From: Biformimicrobium ophioploci
Lineage (GTDB): Bacteria; Pseudomonadota; Gammaproteobacteria; Pseudomonadales; Cellvibrionaceae
Length of the DNA stretch: 64,000 nucleotides
Direction of reading: 5' to 3'
Assembly: GCF_030270605.1 (NCBI RefSeq)
Contig: NZ_BSYJ01000001.1
Location: 186,001-250,000 of the forward strand
The position numbers and the translations under genes are program-made. A model generated the notes under the pieces. It did not search any database. It was not told where the DNA came from and saw only the letters and a list, made by a program, of their open reading frames with translations. Shown in pieces: positions 7,798-15,687 of the stretch (position 1 is its first letter; each line of letters begins with the position of its first letter).

Positions 7798-9231
7798 TTA
7801 TTCGTCCGGGTAGAATTCCGGCGCCAGGTCGTCGAAGCGGGTGTATTTGCCGATAAAAGCCGCCCGACAAGTGCCGATCTCGCCATTACGCTGCTTGCCG
7901 ATGATCAACTCGGCCATGCCCTTGTCGGGACTGTCCTCGTTGTAATACTCATCGCGGTAGATGAACAGAATGACATCCGCATCCTGCTCGATCGCACCGG
8001 ATTCACGCAGGTCGGAGTTCATGGGGCGCTTGTTGGGCCGCTGCTCCACGCCGCGGTTGAGCTGCGACAGGGCAATTACGGGGCAGTTGTATTCCTTCGC
8101 CAGGCCCTTGAGGGAGCGGGAAATCTCGGAGATTTCCTGGGTACGGCCCTCGGTGCTGCCGGCAATCTGCATCAGCTGCAGGTAATCCACCATGATCATG
8201 GCGGGCATGGAACGCTTCTCGGCCTCCTCGCGGGGCAGGTTCGGGTCTTCCGACATCAGCTTGTTGATGTGGTCCCGCACCACGCGCTTGGTGCGCGCGC
8301 GCATCTCGCTCGGGCTCAGTCCGGGGGTGTCATCGATATACAGGCCCTTGCCCTTCATCTTCTGCACCGCGGCTGTCAGCTTGGGCCAATCGTCATCCTG
8401 CAGCTTACCGTTACGGATGCGACCCTGATCGATCTTGCCAATGGAGGACAGCATACGCATCACCAGGCTGTCAGACGGCATCTCCATACTGAACACCAGC
8501 GTCGGCTTGTCCTGTTTGAGCATGGCGCTCTCGATGAAGTTCAGTGCCAGCGCGGTCTTGCCCATCGAGGGACGCGCCGCCAGGATGATGAGCTCACCGG
8601 GCTGCCAGCCGGACGTGCGACCGTCCAGGTCCCTGAGACCGGTGCTTAGGCCGGTGATATCGCCCTCTGCCTTGAACAGCTCGTCGATGCGTTCGACAGT
8701 CTGCTTCAGCAGCGAATCCACCCCTGAGAAGCCACCCTCCTTGGGGCGAATTTCGGCGATCTCCGCAACCTTGCGCTCCGCCAGTTGCAGCAAGTCATCC
8801 GAGCCAAGGCCACCGGGGTTGAAGCTGGACTTGCTGATCTCGTTTGCCGCAGAGATGAGCTGGCGCAGGGTCGAGCGCTCGCGCACGATCTTGGCATAGG
8901 CCGCAATGTTGGCCGCAGAAGGGGTGTTTTCGGCGAGTTCCGCCAGGTAGGCAATACCGCCCACGCTCGCCAGCAGCTCGCGCTGGCCCAGGGCTTCCGA
9001 CAGGGTGACGATATCCAGCGGCTGCTCGTCGCCGGCCAGCTCCTGCATCACCTCGAAAATCTGGCGATGGTTGCCGGAGAAGAAATCAGACGCCTTGAGC
9101 TGCTCCGCCACCATGTCGAGGCGGCCGGAATCCAGCATCAGGCCACCCAGCACGGACTGCTCGGCCTCAATAGAGTGTGGCAGGGCCGACTCGGTCGATG
9201 TGTCTTCTTCCAACAGGAGTTCTTCTGTCAT
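7798..9231 (-). CDS. dnaB: replicative DNA helicase
   Basis: DnaB is the hexameric 5'-3' helicase that unwinds DNA at the replication fork. The 477-residue protein has the N-terminal DnaG-interacting domain (about residues 15-170) and the RecA-like motor domain, with Walker A ARPSMGKTALALN, Walker B MIMVDYLQLM and the arginine-finger region LSQLNRGVEQR. The start at the ATG at 9231 gives the normal N-terminus (acidic stretch, then PHSIEAEQSVLGGLM). The frame is open 49 codons further upstream, but that region crosses the rplI terminator and is not family-like. It follows rplI, the usual order in gammaproteobacteria, with its own promoter likely in 9232-9298. Confidence 0.97.
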   Translation of the reverse strand: MTEELLLEEDTSTESALPHSIEAEQSVLGGLMLDSGRLDMVAEQLKASDFFSGNHRQIFEVMQELAGDEQPLDIVTLSEALGQRELLASVGGIAYLAELAENTPSAANIAAYAKIVRERSTLRQLISAANEISKSSFNPGGLGSDDLLQLAERKVAEIAEIRPKEGGFSGVDSLLKQTVERIDELFKAEGDITGLSTGLRDLDGRTSGWQPGELIILAARPSMGKTALALNFIESAMLKQDKPTLVFSMEMPSDSLVMRMLSSIGKIDQGRIRNGKLQDDDWPKLTAAVQKMKGKGLYIDDTPGLSPSEMRARTKRVVRDHINKLMSEDPNLPREEAEKRSMPAMIMVDYLQLMQIAGSTEGRTQEISEISRSLKGLAKEYNCPVIALSQLNRGVEQRPNKRPMNSDLRESGAIEQDADVILFIYRDEYYNEDSPDKGMAELIIGKQRNGEIGTCRAAFIGKYTRFDDLAPEFYPDE

Positions 9232-9298
9232 AGCGCTATATCGGATAACTGGATCGGATAACTGGGTTCCAGCGGGCACACACAAGGGCCCGGGGCAC

Positions 9299-9330
9299 AA
9301 AAAAGGCGCAGATCCGTAGGAATCTGCGCC
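9299..9330 (-). terminator. Rho-independent terminator of the rpsF-rplI operon
   Basis: GGCGCAGAT (9305-9313) and ATCTGCGCC (9322-9330) form a 9-bp stem. Read on the minus strand the hairpin is followed by six T residues (9304-9299). It lies 67 bp after the rplI stop and separates this operon from dnaB. Confidence 0.88.
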
Positions 9331-9397
9331 TGATTGTACCGCGCTTGGCCGTCCGGGGGCAGGCCCCGGTGCGACCACGCGTATCAGACCGTTCCGA

Positions 9398-9844
9398 TTA
9401 CTCGGCGACGATGCTGACCTTGACGGTAGCGTGCACGTCAGTGTGCAGCTGTACGTCGATTTCGTACTCGCCCACTTCGCGCAGGGTGCCTTCCGGCAGC
9501 TTCACTTCAGCCTTGGCAACTTCTTCGCCGGCAGCGGTAATCGCCTCTGCCAGGTCACGTGCGCCGATGGAGCCGAACAGCTTGCCTTCGTCACCAGCCA
9601 CTGCAGTGATGGTCACTTCCAGTGCAGCCAGCTTCTCAGCGCGAGCTTCTGCAGCTGCCAGCTTCTCAGCGGCAGCCTTTTCCAGCTCAGCGCGACGCGC
9701 TTCGAATTCAGCAACATTTGCTGCAGTTGCCGGAACCGCCTTGCCCTGAGGAATCAGGAAGTTGCGGCCAAAACCGGATTTAACGGAAACGCGGTCACCA
9801 ACGCCACCGAGCTTACCTACTTTATCGAGCAGAATAACTTCCAT
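9398..9844 (-). CDS. rplI: 50S ribosomal protein L9
   Basis: L9 binds domain V of 23S rRNA and reaches out from the L1 side of the large subunit. The 148-residue protein has the family signature at the N-terminus ([36 protein letters not shown]), a long connecting helix rich in Ala, Glu and Lys (about 40-75) and the C-terminal RNA-binding domain. The length is normal. It is the last gene of the rpsF-rpsR-(membrane protein)-rplI operon and is followed by a clear terminator. Confidence 0.98.
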   Translation of the reverse strand: MEVILLDKVGKLGGVGDRVSVKSGFGRNFLIPQGKAVPATAANVAEFEARRAELEKAAAEKLAAAEARAEKLAALEVTITAVAGDEGKLFGSIGARDLAEAITAAGEEVAKAEVKLPEGTLREVGEYEIDVQLHTDVHATVKVSIVAE

Positions 9845-9889
9845 CTCGTAAACCCTCTCTTTGAGTTCTTGAGCGAACCGACCGCGGAG

Positions 9890-10747
9890 CTATTGCTCCG
9901 TTTTGCGGGTCAGTCCGCGAAAATCTTTCCAGCTATCTATCAATGCCATACCGCACAGAAACCCGGTTACCGGAAGCGTCTGTATCACCAGGAAGATGTA
10001 CAGCGCCACCAGTGGGCCACCGCCCCAGCCGCGATGCTTCACGAGCCAGTGCGCCAGGCCCAGGCCCGCAACCAGCAGCGGCAATGCCGCCAGCAGGCCC
10101 CAGGAAGCCAGCCCCGGTTCGGTCGCCAGGCAATACACCCAGGCCAGCATGCAAATGCCGGCGAGCAGCGGATTGAGGCGCAGCTTGCGCAGTTCCCCAC
10201 CCAGACCGCCCGGGTTGTACAGCAATGCCTGCCACCAGCGCCCCAGCACGAGTGCCAGGGTAGAGGCCAGCGCCGTCGCCCAGGCCAGCACTCCCGCAAG
10301 GGAGGTCAGACTGAACAGCGACTCCAGGTCGACAGAGTCGGCTTCCGCACCGAGCGTCTCGCGCGCATCCTCGATGGCCTGCGCGGACAGCCTGGTAAGC
10401 ACTTCGGGCTCGGTACCAATCGCCAGCAAGCCGCATACAGCGGAGGCGACGGCAATACCGACCAGCGCGGTCTGCCAGGACACGGAGCTGCGCAACAGCA
10501 TGGCTCCGATCAGGACAATCCCGAGCTGCATGGCACCCAGCCACACTGCAGCGGCCGGCGTTTCCATGAAGACCCCGAAGAGGATGATCGGGGCCAGCGC
10601 CCATAAAAAGATCATCAACCCTTCTGTCATGCCGCGACGCAGTGTTACCAGCGCCACGGTTGCCGGGCTCAATAACGGAATACCCAGCATGGCGACTATC
10701 GCCGCCTGCAGGCGCCCGCGCATTAAAAATTCAGCAACGGCACGCAC
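9890..10747 (-). CDS. multi-pass membrane protein between rpsR and rplI (DUF2232-like)
   Basis: The 285-residue protein is strongly hydrophobic, with about seven to eight predicted membrane segments (for example residues 15-35, 44-62, 66-84, 92-110, 150-170, 195-212, 215-235 and 245-265). It resembles the YybS/DUF2232 family, and a gene of this type sits at the same place in Pseudomonas, as I recall. The frame can start at GTG 10747 or ATG 10723; neither has a strong ribosome-binding site, so the start is uncertain. It lies 39 bp after rpsR and 45 bp before rplI, so it is co-transcribed with ribosomal protein genes. Its function is unknown. Confidence 0.8.
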   Translation of the reverse strand: MRAVAEFLMRGRLQAAIVAMLGIPLLSPATVALVTLRRGMTEGLMIFLWALAPIILFGVFMETPAAAVWLGAMQLGIVLIGAMLLRSSVSWQTALVGIAVASAVCGLLAIGTEPEVLTRLSAQAIEDARETLGAEADSVDLESLFSLTSLAGVLAWATALASTLALVLGRWWQALLYNPGGLGGELRKLRLNPLLAGICMLAWVYCLATEPGLASWGLLAALPLLVAGLGLAHWLVKHRGWGGGPLVALYIFLVIQTLPVTGFLCGMALIDSWKDFRGLTRKTEQ

Positions 10748-10786
10748 TGTTAAATAGCTTCTTTCGTATCAACCAAACAGGATGCC

Positions 10787-11017
10787 TTACTTCTCGTGGG
10801 CATCGGTGTACGGCAGCAGTGCCAGGTAGCGCGCGCGCTTGATCGCAGAGGACAGCTGGCGCTGGTACTTGGCCTTGGTACCGGTGATACGGCTCGGGAC
10901 AATCTTGCCGGTTTCAGAAACGTAAGCCTTCAGGGTGTCCAGATCTTTGTAATCGATCTGCTTTACGCCTTCAGCGGTGAAACGACAGAACTTGCGACGA
11001 CGGAAAAAACGTGCCAT
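10787..11017 (-). CDS. rpsR: 30S ribosomal protein S18
   Basis: This 76-residue basic protein of the 30S platform binds as a heterodimer with S6. The sequence [17 protein letters not shown] ... [50 protein letters not shown] is unmistakable. A good AGGAG precedes the ATG. It lies 14 bp after rpsF in the same operon. Confidence 0.98.
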   Translation of the reverse strand: MARFFRRRKFCRFTAEGVKQIDYKDLDTLKAYVSETGKIVPSRITGTKAKYQRQLSSAIKRARYLALLPYTDAHEK

Positions 11018-11031
11018 GACTACAGCTCCTC

Positions 11032-11463
11032 TTATTCAGCGTCGGAAGCCGGAGCTTCGCTTGCAGGCTTGTCTTCTTTCGTCGCTTCTTTCTCGCGACG
11101 CTCCATACGCTCGGCACGTGCTGCCTTGCGCTCACGGTTTTCCTTCTCCGCCTTCATGATCGGGCTCTCTTCGCTCACGGCCTCATCCATACGGATAACC
11201 ATGTTGCGCAGAACCGCGTCGTTGTAACGGAAGTTGGTGGTCAGCTCGGCCAGTGCTTCCTCGGTAGCCTCTACATTCATCAGGATGTAGTGAGCCTTGT
11301 GGATCTTGTTGATCGGGTAAGCCAGGTGACGGCGGCCCCAGTCTTCAAGACGGTGAACAGTACCGCCGTTTTCGGTGATAGCGCTGGTATAGCGTTCAAC
11401 CATACCTGGCACCTGCTCGCTCTGGTCCGGGTGAACCAGGAATACGATTTCGTAATGACGCAT
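11032..11463 (-). CDS. rpsF: 30S ribosomal protein S6
   Basis: S6 pairs with S18 on central-domain 16S rRNA. The first ~95 residues ([25 protein letters not shown] ... IRMDEAV) are the ferredoxin-like S6 fold. The remaining ~45 residues form a charged Lys/Glu/Ala-rich tail of the kind that RimK extends with glutamates in E. coli. The tail here does not end in the Glu-Glu pair that RimK modifies, ending instead in ASDAE. It is the first gene of the rpsF-rpsR-rplI operon and is preceded by a structured leader and a sigma-70 promoter. Confidence 0.98.
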   Translation of the reverse strand: MRHYEIVFLVHPDQSEQVPGMVERYTSAITENGGTVHRLEDWGRRHLAYPINKIHKAHYILMNVEATEEALAELTTNFRYNDAVLRNMVIRMDEAVSEESPIMKAEKENRERKAARAERMERREKEATKEDKPASEAPASDAE

Positions 11464-11518
11464 AGTAGCTCCTTACGGGTTATAAAGCCTCCCGCCCAAT
11501 GCGGTGAGGCAAGGAGAA

Positions 11519-11580
11519 CACCCTGGGGTCGTCACCTGCCGGCTGCGTAACCGGCGCAGTGCTACCTCGATCCCGGGGTG
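11519..11580 (-). promoter_or_regulatory. structured rpsF mRNA leader (possible S6:S18 autoregulatory element)
   Basis: On the minus strand, CACCC (11580-11576) pairs with GGGTG (11523-11519) and encloses a GC-rich domain in which GCCGG/CCGGC or CTGCG/CGCAG can pair as alternatives. Many bacteria have an S6:S18-binding element at this place that represses rpsF when the proteins are in excess. I did not confirm the conserved nucleotides of that motif, so the identification rests on position and folding. Confidence 0.4.
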
Positions 11581-11595
11581 CAATTAGGGCGCAGT

Positions 11596-11624
11596 ATTCT
11601 ATGCAGGTGCGGCACTGGTTGCAA
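11596..11624 (-). promoter_or_regulatory. sigma-70 promoter of the rpsF operon
   Basis: On the minus strand, TTGCAA (11624-11619) and TAGAAT (11601-11596) are 17 bp apart. Transcription would start near 11589 and give a leader of about 125 nt, which matches the structured leader at 11519-11580. No other promoter pair of this quality lies between rlmB and rpsF. Confidence 0.65.
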
Positions 11625-11654
11625 GTTGAACAGCAACCGTCCGCGACTGCCGGT

Positions 11655-12398
11655 TCAGCTGCGGCGCTGGCGCTGTGCCTCGAACAGGCAGACGCCGGTG
11701 GCCACCGACACGTTGAGGCTGCTGACACTGCCCTGCATGGGAATCTTGACGAGGTAGTCACAGTGCTCGCGGGTCAGACGCCGCATGCCCTTGCCTTCCG
11801 CGCCCATGACCAGCGCCATAGGGCCGGCAAGGTCTGCCGCGTAGATGTCTTTTTCGGCCTCACCGGCGGTACCGGTAATCCAGACGCCACCCTCCTGCAG
11901 CTTCTGCATGGTGCGCGCGAGATTGGTGACTGTGATGTAGGGCACCACCTCTGCCGCGCCGCAGGCGACCTTGCGTGCCACCGGGGTCAGGCTGGCGGAA
12001 TTGTCCTTGGGCGCGATCACCGCATGCACCCCGGCGGCATCCGCGGTACGCAGGCAGGCACCCAGGTTGTGCGGGTCGGTGACGCCGTCGAGGATCAGCA
12101 GGAATGGCGCCTCACCCAGCGCGCCGAGCATTTCCCACAGGTACTTTTCATCGTACACCCGGGTCTCGCCGATGCAGACCGCCACCACACCCTGGTGGTT
12201 GCCGTCAGCCAGGTCGTCCAGTGACTGGCGCGAGGCGAAGCGCACCGGCACCTGATTCTGCTCCGCCATCTTGGTGATTTTCTGGATACGCTGGTCCGCC
12301 CGCCCGCGCAGCAGGTGCAGCTGCGCCACACGCTGGGGGCTGCTCTTCAGCAGTGCCTGCACCGCGTGCAGACCGAATACGATTTCCTGGTTCGCCAT
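11655..12398 (-). CDS. rlmB: 23S rRNA (guanosine-2251-2'-O)-methyltransferase
   Basis: This SPOUT (SpoU) family enzyme uses S-adenosylmethionine to methylate the 2'-OH of G2251 in the P-loop of 23S rRNA. The 247-residue protein has an N-terminal L30e-like substrate domain (about 1-75) and the knotted catalytic domain with motif 1 DPHNLGACLRTADAAGVHAVI and motifs 2-3 LVMGAEGKGMRRL ... IPMQGSVSSLNVSVA. The length is normal. The ATG lies 3 nt after the rnr stop codon, so the two genes are translated from the same message. Confidence 0.96.
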   Translation of the reverse strand: MANQEIVFGLHAVQALLKSSPQRVAQLHLLRGRADQRIQKITKMAEQNQVPVRFASRQSLDDLADGNHQGVVAVCIGETRVYDEKYLWEMLGALGEAPFLLILDGVTDPHNLGACLRTADAAGVHAVIAPKDNSASLTPVARKVACGAAEVVPYITVTNLARTMQKLQEGGVWITGTAGEAEKDIYAADLAGPMALVMGAEGKGMRRLTREHCDYLVKIPMQGSVSSLNVSVATGVCLFEAQRQRRS

Positions 12399-12401
12399 GG
12401 G

Positions 12402-15179
12402 TTACTTCTTCGGCTTTTTCTTCTTGCCGGATTTGGTTTTCTTGGCCGCCTTCTTAGTGGTCGCCTTGGCTTTATCCGCTTTCATGGCGGCCTTGCGCGC
12501 GGCCACTGCCGGGCGCTTTCCACCCTTGCGCGGCGGGGTCTTTTTCGGCCGCGCCCATTTCTTCTCGCGCTGCTCGGCCTTGCGCGACTGGGACATGGCC
12601 TCGTCCAGCTCGGCCGGTGTAGCGCCTTCAGCAGCACTCACCTTCTGCTCTGCCGGTTTTTCCTGCGCTTTTTTCTGCACATCTTCCCGCACCTTTTCCG
12701 GTACTTGGTCCTGCACCTTGCGCTTGCGCGGCTGCGACTTACTTTCGGAAGCGTTTTGCAATTTGCCTGAGGCCCCGGACCAAGGATCCGAGGCCACGGC
12801 TTTTTTTGCTTTTTTGCCACCGTCTTGCTGGCGGCGCTTCTGTTCGTACTCTTCCGCCAGCTGCAATGCGCGCGGCGATACCGAAACTTTCTTGCGCGCC
12901 GGCTTTACCTCGCGCAACTCGAAATCAACCTTGCGCTCATCCAGGTCCACCCGCACAACCTGCACTGCCACCTCGTCTCCCAGATGGAAAACTTTTCGGC
13001 TTCGCTCGCCGACGAGGCGCTGATGCGCCTGCTCAAACCGGTAATAGTCTTTTGGCAGGGAGGTCACATGCACCAGCCCTTCCACATACAGGTCTTTCAG
13101 CTCCACGAACAGGCCAAAGTTGGTCACCGCGCTGACCACGCCGGTGAACTCCTCACCCACATGGCTCTGCAGGTACTCGCACTTGAGCCAGTTGACCACA
13201 TCGCGGGTGGCTTCGTCCGCACGGCGCTCGGTGCTCGAGCAGTGTTCGCCCAGTTGCAGCATGGCCGCCATGTCATAGGGATAGATACCGCCCTTATCCA
13301 GGTCACGCGCACCCTTGACCGGGCGCAACTGTGCCGCCAGGCTTTTCTTTGCCCCGCCGCGCAGCAGCGAGCGGATGGCACGGTGCACCAGCAGGTCCGG
13401 ATAGCGCCGGATCGGCGAAGTGAAATGCGCATAAGCCTCATAGGCCAGGCCGAAGTGGCCCTTGTTGTCCGGCTGGTACACCGCCTGGTTCATGGAGCGC
13501 AGCAGCATGGTCTGGATGATATGCGCATCCGCGCGACCGTCAGACTGGGCCAGCAACAATAGGAAATCCATGGGTTCCGGCGATTCGCCGCCGCCAAGGC
13601 TCAGGCCGAGCTCGCCCAGGTACTCGCGCAGGTTAGCGATCTTTTCCTGCTTGGGCGCATCGTGCACGCGGTAGAGCGCCGGCAGCTCGCTCGCCAGCAG
13701 CAGGTTGGCCGCGCACACATTGGCGGCCAGCATGCATTCCTCGATCAGCTTGTGCGCATCGTTGCGTGCCACCGGCACGATCTTGTCGATCTTGCGCTGC
13801 TCGTCGAACAGGATGCGCGTTTCGGTAGTCTCGAAGTCCATCGCACCGCGGTGCTCGCGCGCATCGCGCAGGACCTTGTAGAGGTCGTGCAGGCAGTCCA
13901 GAGGGCCCAGCAGCTTGTGATGCGCCTTGCGCACACCGCTGTTGCGATCGCCACGTTCCTCGATCAGTTGCCCCACCGTGGTATAGGTCAGGCGCGCATG
14001 CGAACGCATTACACCTTCAAAGAACTGGTAGCCAGTCAGATGGCCGCGCGCATCAATGCGAATCTCCACCGCCATACACAGGCGATCGACTTCCGGGTTG
14101 AGGGAGCAAAGGCCGTTGGAAAGTTTTTCCGGTAGCATCGGCACCACGAAATCGGGGAAGTAGACCGAGGTGCCACGCTCCTCCGCCTCGCGGTCGAGGG
14201 GATTGCCAATCTGTACATAATGGGAGACATCGGCGATGGCGACGATCAGCTTCCAGCCATCATCCAGTTGCTCGCAATAGACGGCGTCGTCAAAGTCCCG
14301 CGCATCCTCACCGTCAATGGTCACCAGCGGCAACGCCCGCAGGTCAATGCGCTGCTGCTTGTCCGTCTCCTGCACCTCATCCGGGATATCCGCCGCTTCC
14401 GCGGTCACATCCGAAGGCCAGTCGTGCGGGATGCCATAATTGCGCATCGCCACATCGATCTCCATGCCCGGCGACAGGTGCTCGCCGAGTACCTCGATGA
14501 TCTGGCCCACGGGGAAACCGTCACGGCTTGGCTGCTGGGTGATCTCCACCACTACATACACGCCCTTTTCGGCGCCGCCCAGGTGTTCGGGCTCGACCAG
14601 TACGTTGTGGGTCAGGCGCGGGTTGTCCGGACGCACATAATAGATGCCGTGTTCCTTGATCAGGCGCCCGGCCAGCTGGCTGGTGTTGTGGCGCACCACG
14701 CGCACGATGGCGCCCTCGCGCTTGCCGCGATAACCGCCGGGCATTTCCCGCACCAGCACCTCGTCGCCGTCAAACACCTTGCGCATCTGCCGGTGGTGCA
14801 GATAGAGGTCTTCGCTGTCATCGCTGGTGGCAGCAAAGCCAAAGCCGTCACGGTGGCCGACCACTCGGGCACGGATGAGACCCATGCGATCGATCAGGCC
14901 GAAGTCACCAACGCGGTTGCTGGCGATCTGGCCGTCGCGCGACATGGCGATAAGGCGCCGGCGCACAGCCTCACGGCGCCCTTCGTCGTCGATCTCGAGC
15001 GCGTCCGCAATTTGCTCCCAGGCGACAGGGCCTGACTGCTGTTCGAGCATCTGCAGCAGGTACTCGCGGCTGGGAATGGGATTTTCGTAGCGCTCCGCCT
15101 CGCGACTGGCGTGCGGATCTGCGTCTACAGGGGGTTTTTGTTTTTTCAATGGGCTTCCAGAAAGATTAATGGCCGCCAT
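12402..15179 (-). CDS. rnr: ribonuclease R
   Basis: This 3'-5' exoribonuclease degrades structured RNA and takes part in trans-translation and rRNA decay. The 925-residue protein has an N-terminal helix-turn-helix region, two cold-shock domains (about 90-240), the RNB catalytic domain with the metal-binding segment DGEDARDFDDAVYCE, and an S1 domain (EEFTGVVSAVTNFGLFVELKDLYVEGLVHV). The last ~140 residues are a Lys/Ala/Arg-rich low-complexity tail, longer than the roughly 80-residue tail of E. coli RNase R (813 in total). The ATG at 15179 is preferred over an upstream in-frame ATG at 15254 because a TATAAT box lies between them. rlmB follows after 3 nt. Confidence 0.97.
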   Translation of the reverse strand: MAAINLSGSPLKKQKPPVDADPHASREAERYENPIPSREYLLQMLEQQSGPVAWEQIADALEIDDEGRREAVRRRLIAMSRDGQIASNRVGDFGLIDRMGLIRARVVGHRDGFGFAATSDDSEDLYLHHRQMRKVFDGDEVLVREMPGGYRGKREGAIVRVVRHNTSQLAGRLIKEHGIYYVRPDNPRLTHNVLVEPEHLGGAEKGVYVVVEITQQPSRDGFPVGQIIEVLGEHLSPGMEIDVAMRNYGIPHDWPSDVTAEAADIPDEVQETDKQQRIDLRALPLVTIDGEDARDFDDAVYCEQLDDGWKLIVAIADVSHYVQIGNPLDREAEERGTSVYFPDFVVPMLPEKLSNGLCSLNPEVDRLCMAVEIRIDARGHLTGYQFFEGVMRSHARLTYTTVGQLIEERGDRNSGVRKAHHKLLGPLDCLHDLYKVLRDAREHRGAMDFETTETRILFDEQRKIDKIVPVARNDAHKLIEECMLAANVCAANLLLASELPALYRVHDAPKQEKIANLREYLGELGLSLGGGESPEPMDFLLLLAQSDGRADAHIIQTMLLRSMNQAVYQPDNKGHFGLAYEAYAHFTSPIRRYPDLLVHRAIRSLLRGGAKKSLAAQLRPVKGARDLDKGGIYPYDMAAMLQLGEHCSSTERRADEATRDVVNWLKCEYLQSHVGEEFTGVVSAVTNFGLFVELKDLYVEGLVHVTSLPKDYYRFEQAHQRLVGERSRKVFHLGDEVAVQVVRVDLDERKVDFELREVKPARKKVSVSPRALQLAEEYEQKRRQQDGGKKAKKAVASDPWSGASGKLQNASESKSQPRKRKVQDQVPEKVREDVQKKAQEKPAEQKVSAAEGATPAELDEAMSQSRKAEQREKKWARPKKTPPRKGGKRPAVAARKAAMKADKAKATTKKAAKKTKSGKKKKPKK

Positions 15180-15198
15180 CCTGGCGACACATGAGGGA

Positions 15199-15204
15199 AT
15201 TATA
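15199..15204 (-). promoter_or_regulatory. possible -10 box of rnr
   Basis: A perfect TATAAT lies 20 bp before the chosen rnr start on the minus strand. The corresponding -35 region is poor, so either an activator is needed or the box is fortuitous. If it is real, the rnr leader is very short. Confidence 0.4.
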
Positions 15205-15321
15205 CGCGATGCGCCGTCCGGCGCCGATAAGGGCATGCCATTTCGCTGACGCACAGCGAGCTCTGTCTTGGCTGCAGGGAATTACAAATATGCTTGGAAA
15301 TATATAAGACAAGAAAGAGAG

Positions 15322-15341
15322 AGATGGTGCCCAGGAGAAGA
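15322..15341 (-). repeat. fragment of tRNA-Leu 3' end
   Basis: Seventeen nt here (15325-15341) are identical to the CCA end, acceptor strand and start of the T-arm of the complete tRNA-Leu gene 150 bp upstream, and the match to the flank of the second tRNA-Leu copy is 20 bp. The rest of the tRNA is missing. Such 3' tRNA remnants are left by site-specific integration or by decay of a duplicated tRNA gene. Confidence 0.7.
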
Positions 15342-15361
15342 GCAAACGCGCAAGCGTTTGC
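15342..15361. repeat. perfect hairpin beside the tRNA fragment
   Basis: GCAAACGC (15342-15349) and GCGTTTGC (15354-15361) form a perfect 8-bp stem with a 4-nt loop, touching the tRNA-Leu 3' fragment. There is no T-run on either side. It may be a processing or weak termination signal for the tRNA transcript, or part of an old attachment site. The remaining bases up to 15475 hold nothing I recognise. Confidence 0.5.
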
Positions 15362-15475
15362 GACGGCGGCAAAAACACTGCGCGCAGCGCAGATAAGTGC
15401 CGTCTTGATAGTCTTCTGGCCTTCTTACGAAGTCCGCACCGACCAAATAACAATTCACGATAGAAGTAAGGTGAA

Positions 15476-15562
15476 TGGTGCCCAGGAGAAGACTTGAACT
15501 TCCACGACCGTTAGGTCACTAGCACCTGAAGCTAGCGCGTCTACCAATTCCGCCACCTGGGC
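15476..15562 (-). tRNA. tRNA-Leu (anticodon CAG), copy 1
   Basis: The 87-nt gene includes an encoded CCA. Acceptor GCCCAGG pairs with CCTGGGC, with discriminator A. The anticodon stem CTAGC/GCTAG encloses the loop TTCAGGT, giving anticodon CAG, which reads CUG. A long variable arm (about TGACCTAACGGTCG) and the T-arm loop GTTCAAGTC confirm a class II leucine tRNA. It lies upstream of rnr, as in Pseudomonas from memory. It is identical to a second copy at 18416-18502. Confidence 0.97.
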
Positions 15563-15592
15563 ACACAGCGGTGTGTACCGCTGAGGCAGCGC

Positions 15593-15620
15593 ACTATAGC
15601 GATTTCTATTCCGGTGTCAA
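15593..15620 (-). promoter_or_regulatory. promoter of tRNA-Leu copy 1
   Basis: On the minus strand, a consensus TTGACA (15620-15615) is 16 bp from TATAGT (15598-15593). A GC-rich discriminator follows, as expected for a stringently controlled stable-RNA promoter. Confidence 0.75.
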
Positions 15621-15687
15621 ACATCCAGCCTGACCATTTGACCAAAAAATGAGAGAATACGCGTCCACTGACAGGGAGGAAAGGATT

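Noticed and set aside
15620-15650. Possible alginate-type operator near ppc (TGACCATTTGACCAAA)
   Set aside because: It is a direct repeat of TGACCA, not the TTGG-N5-CCAA palindrome, and overlaps the tRNA promoter region.
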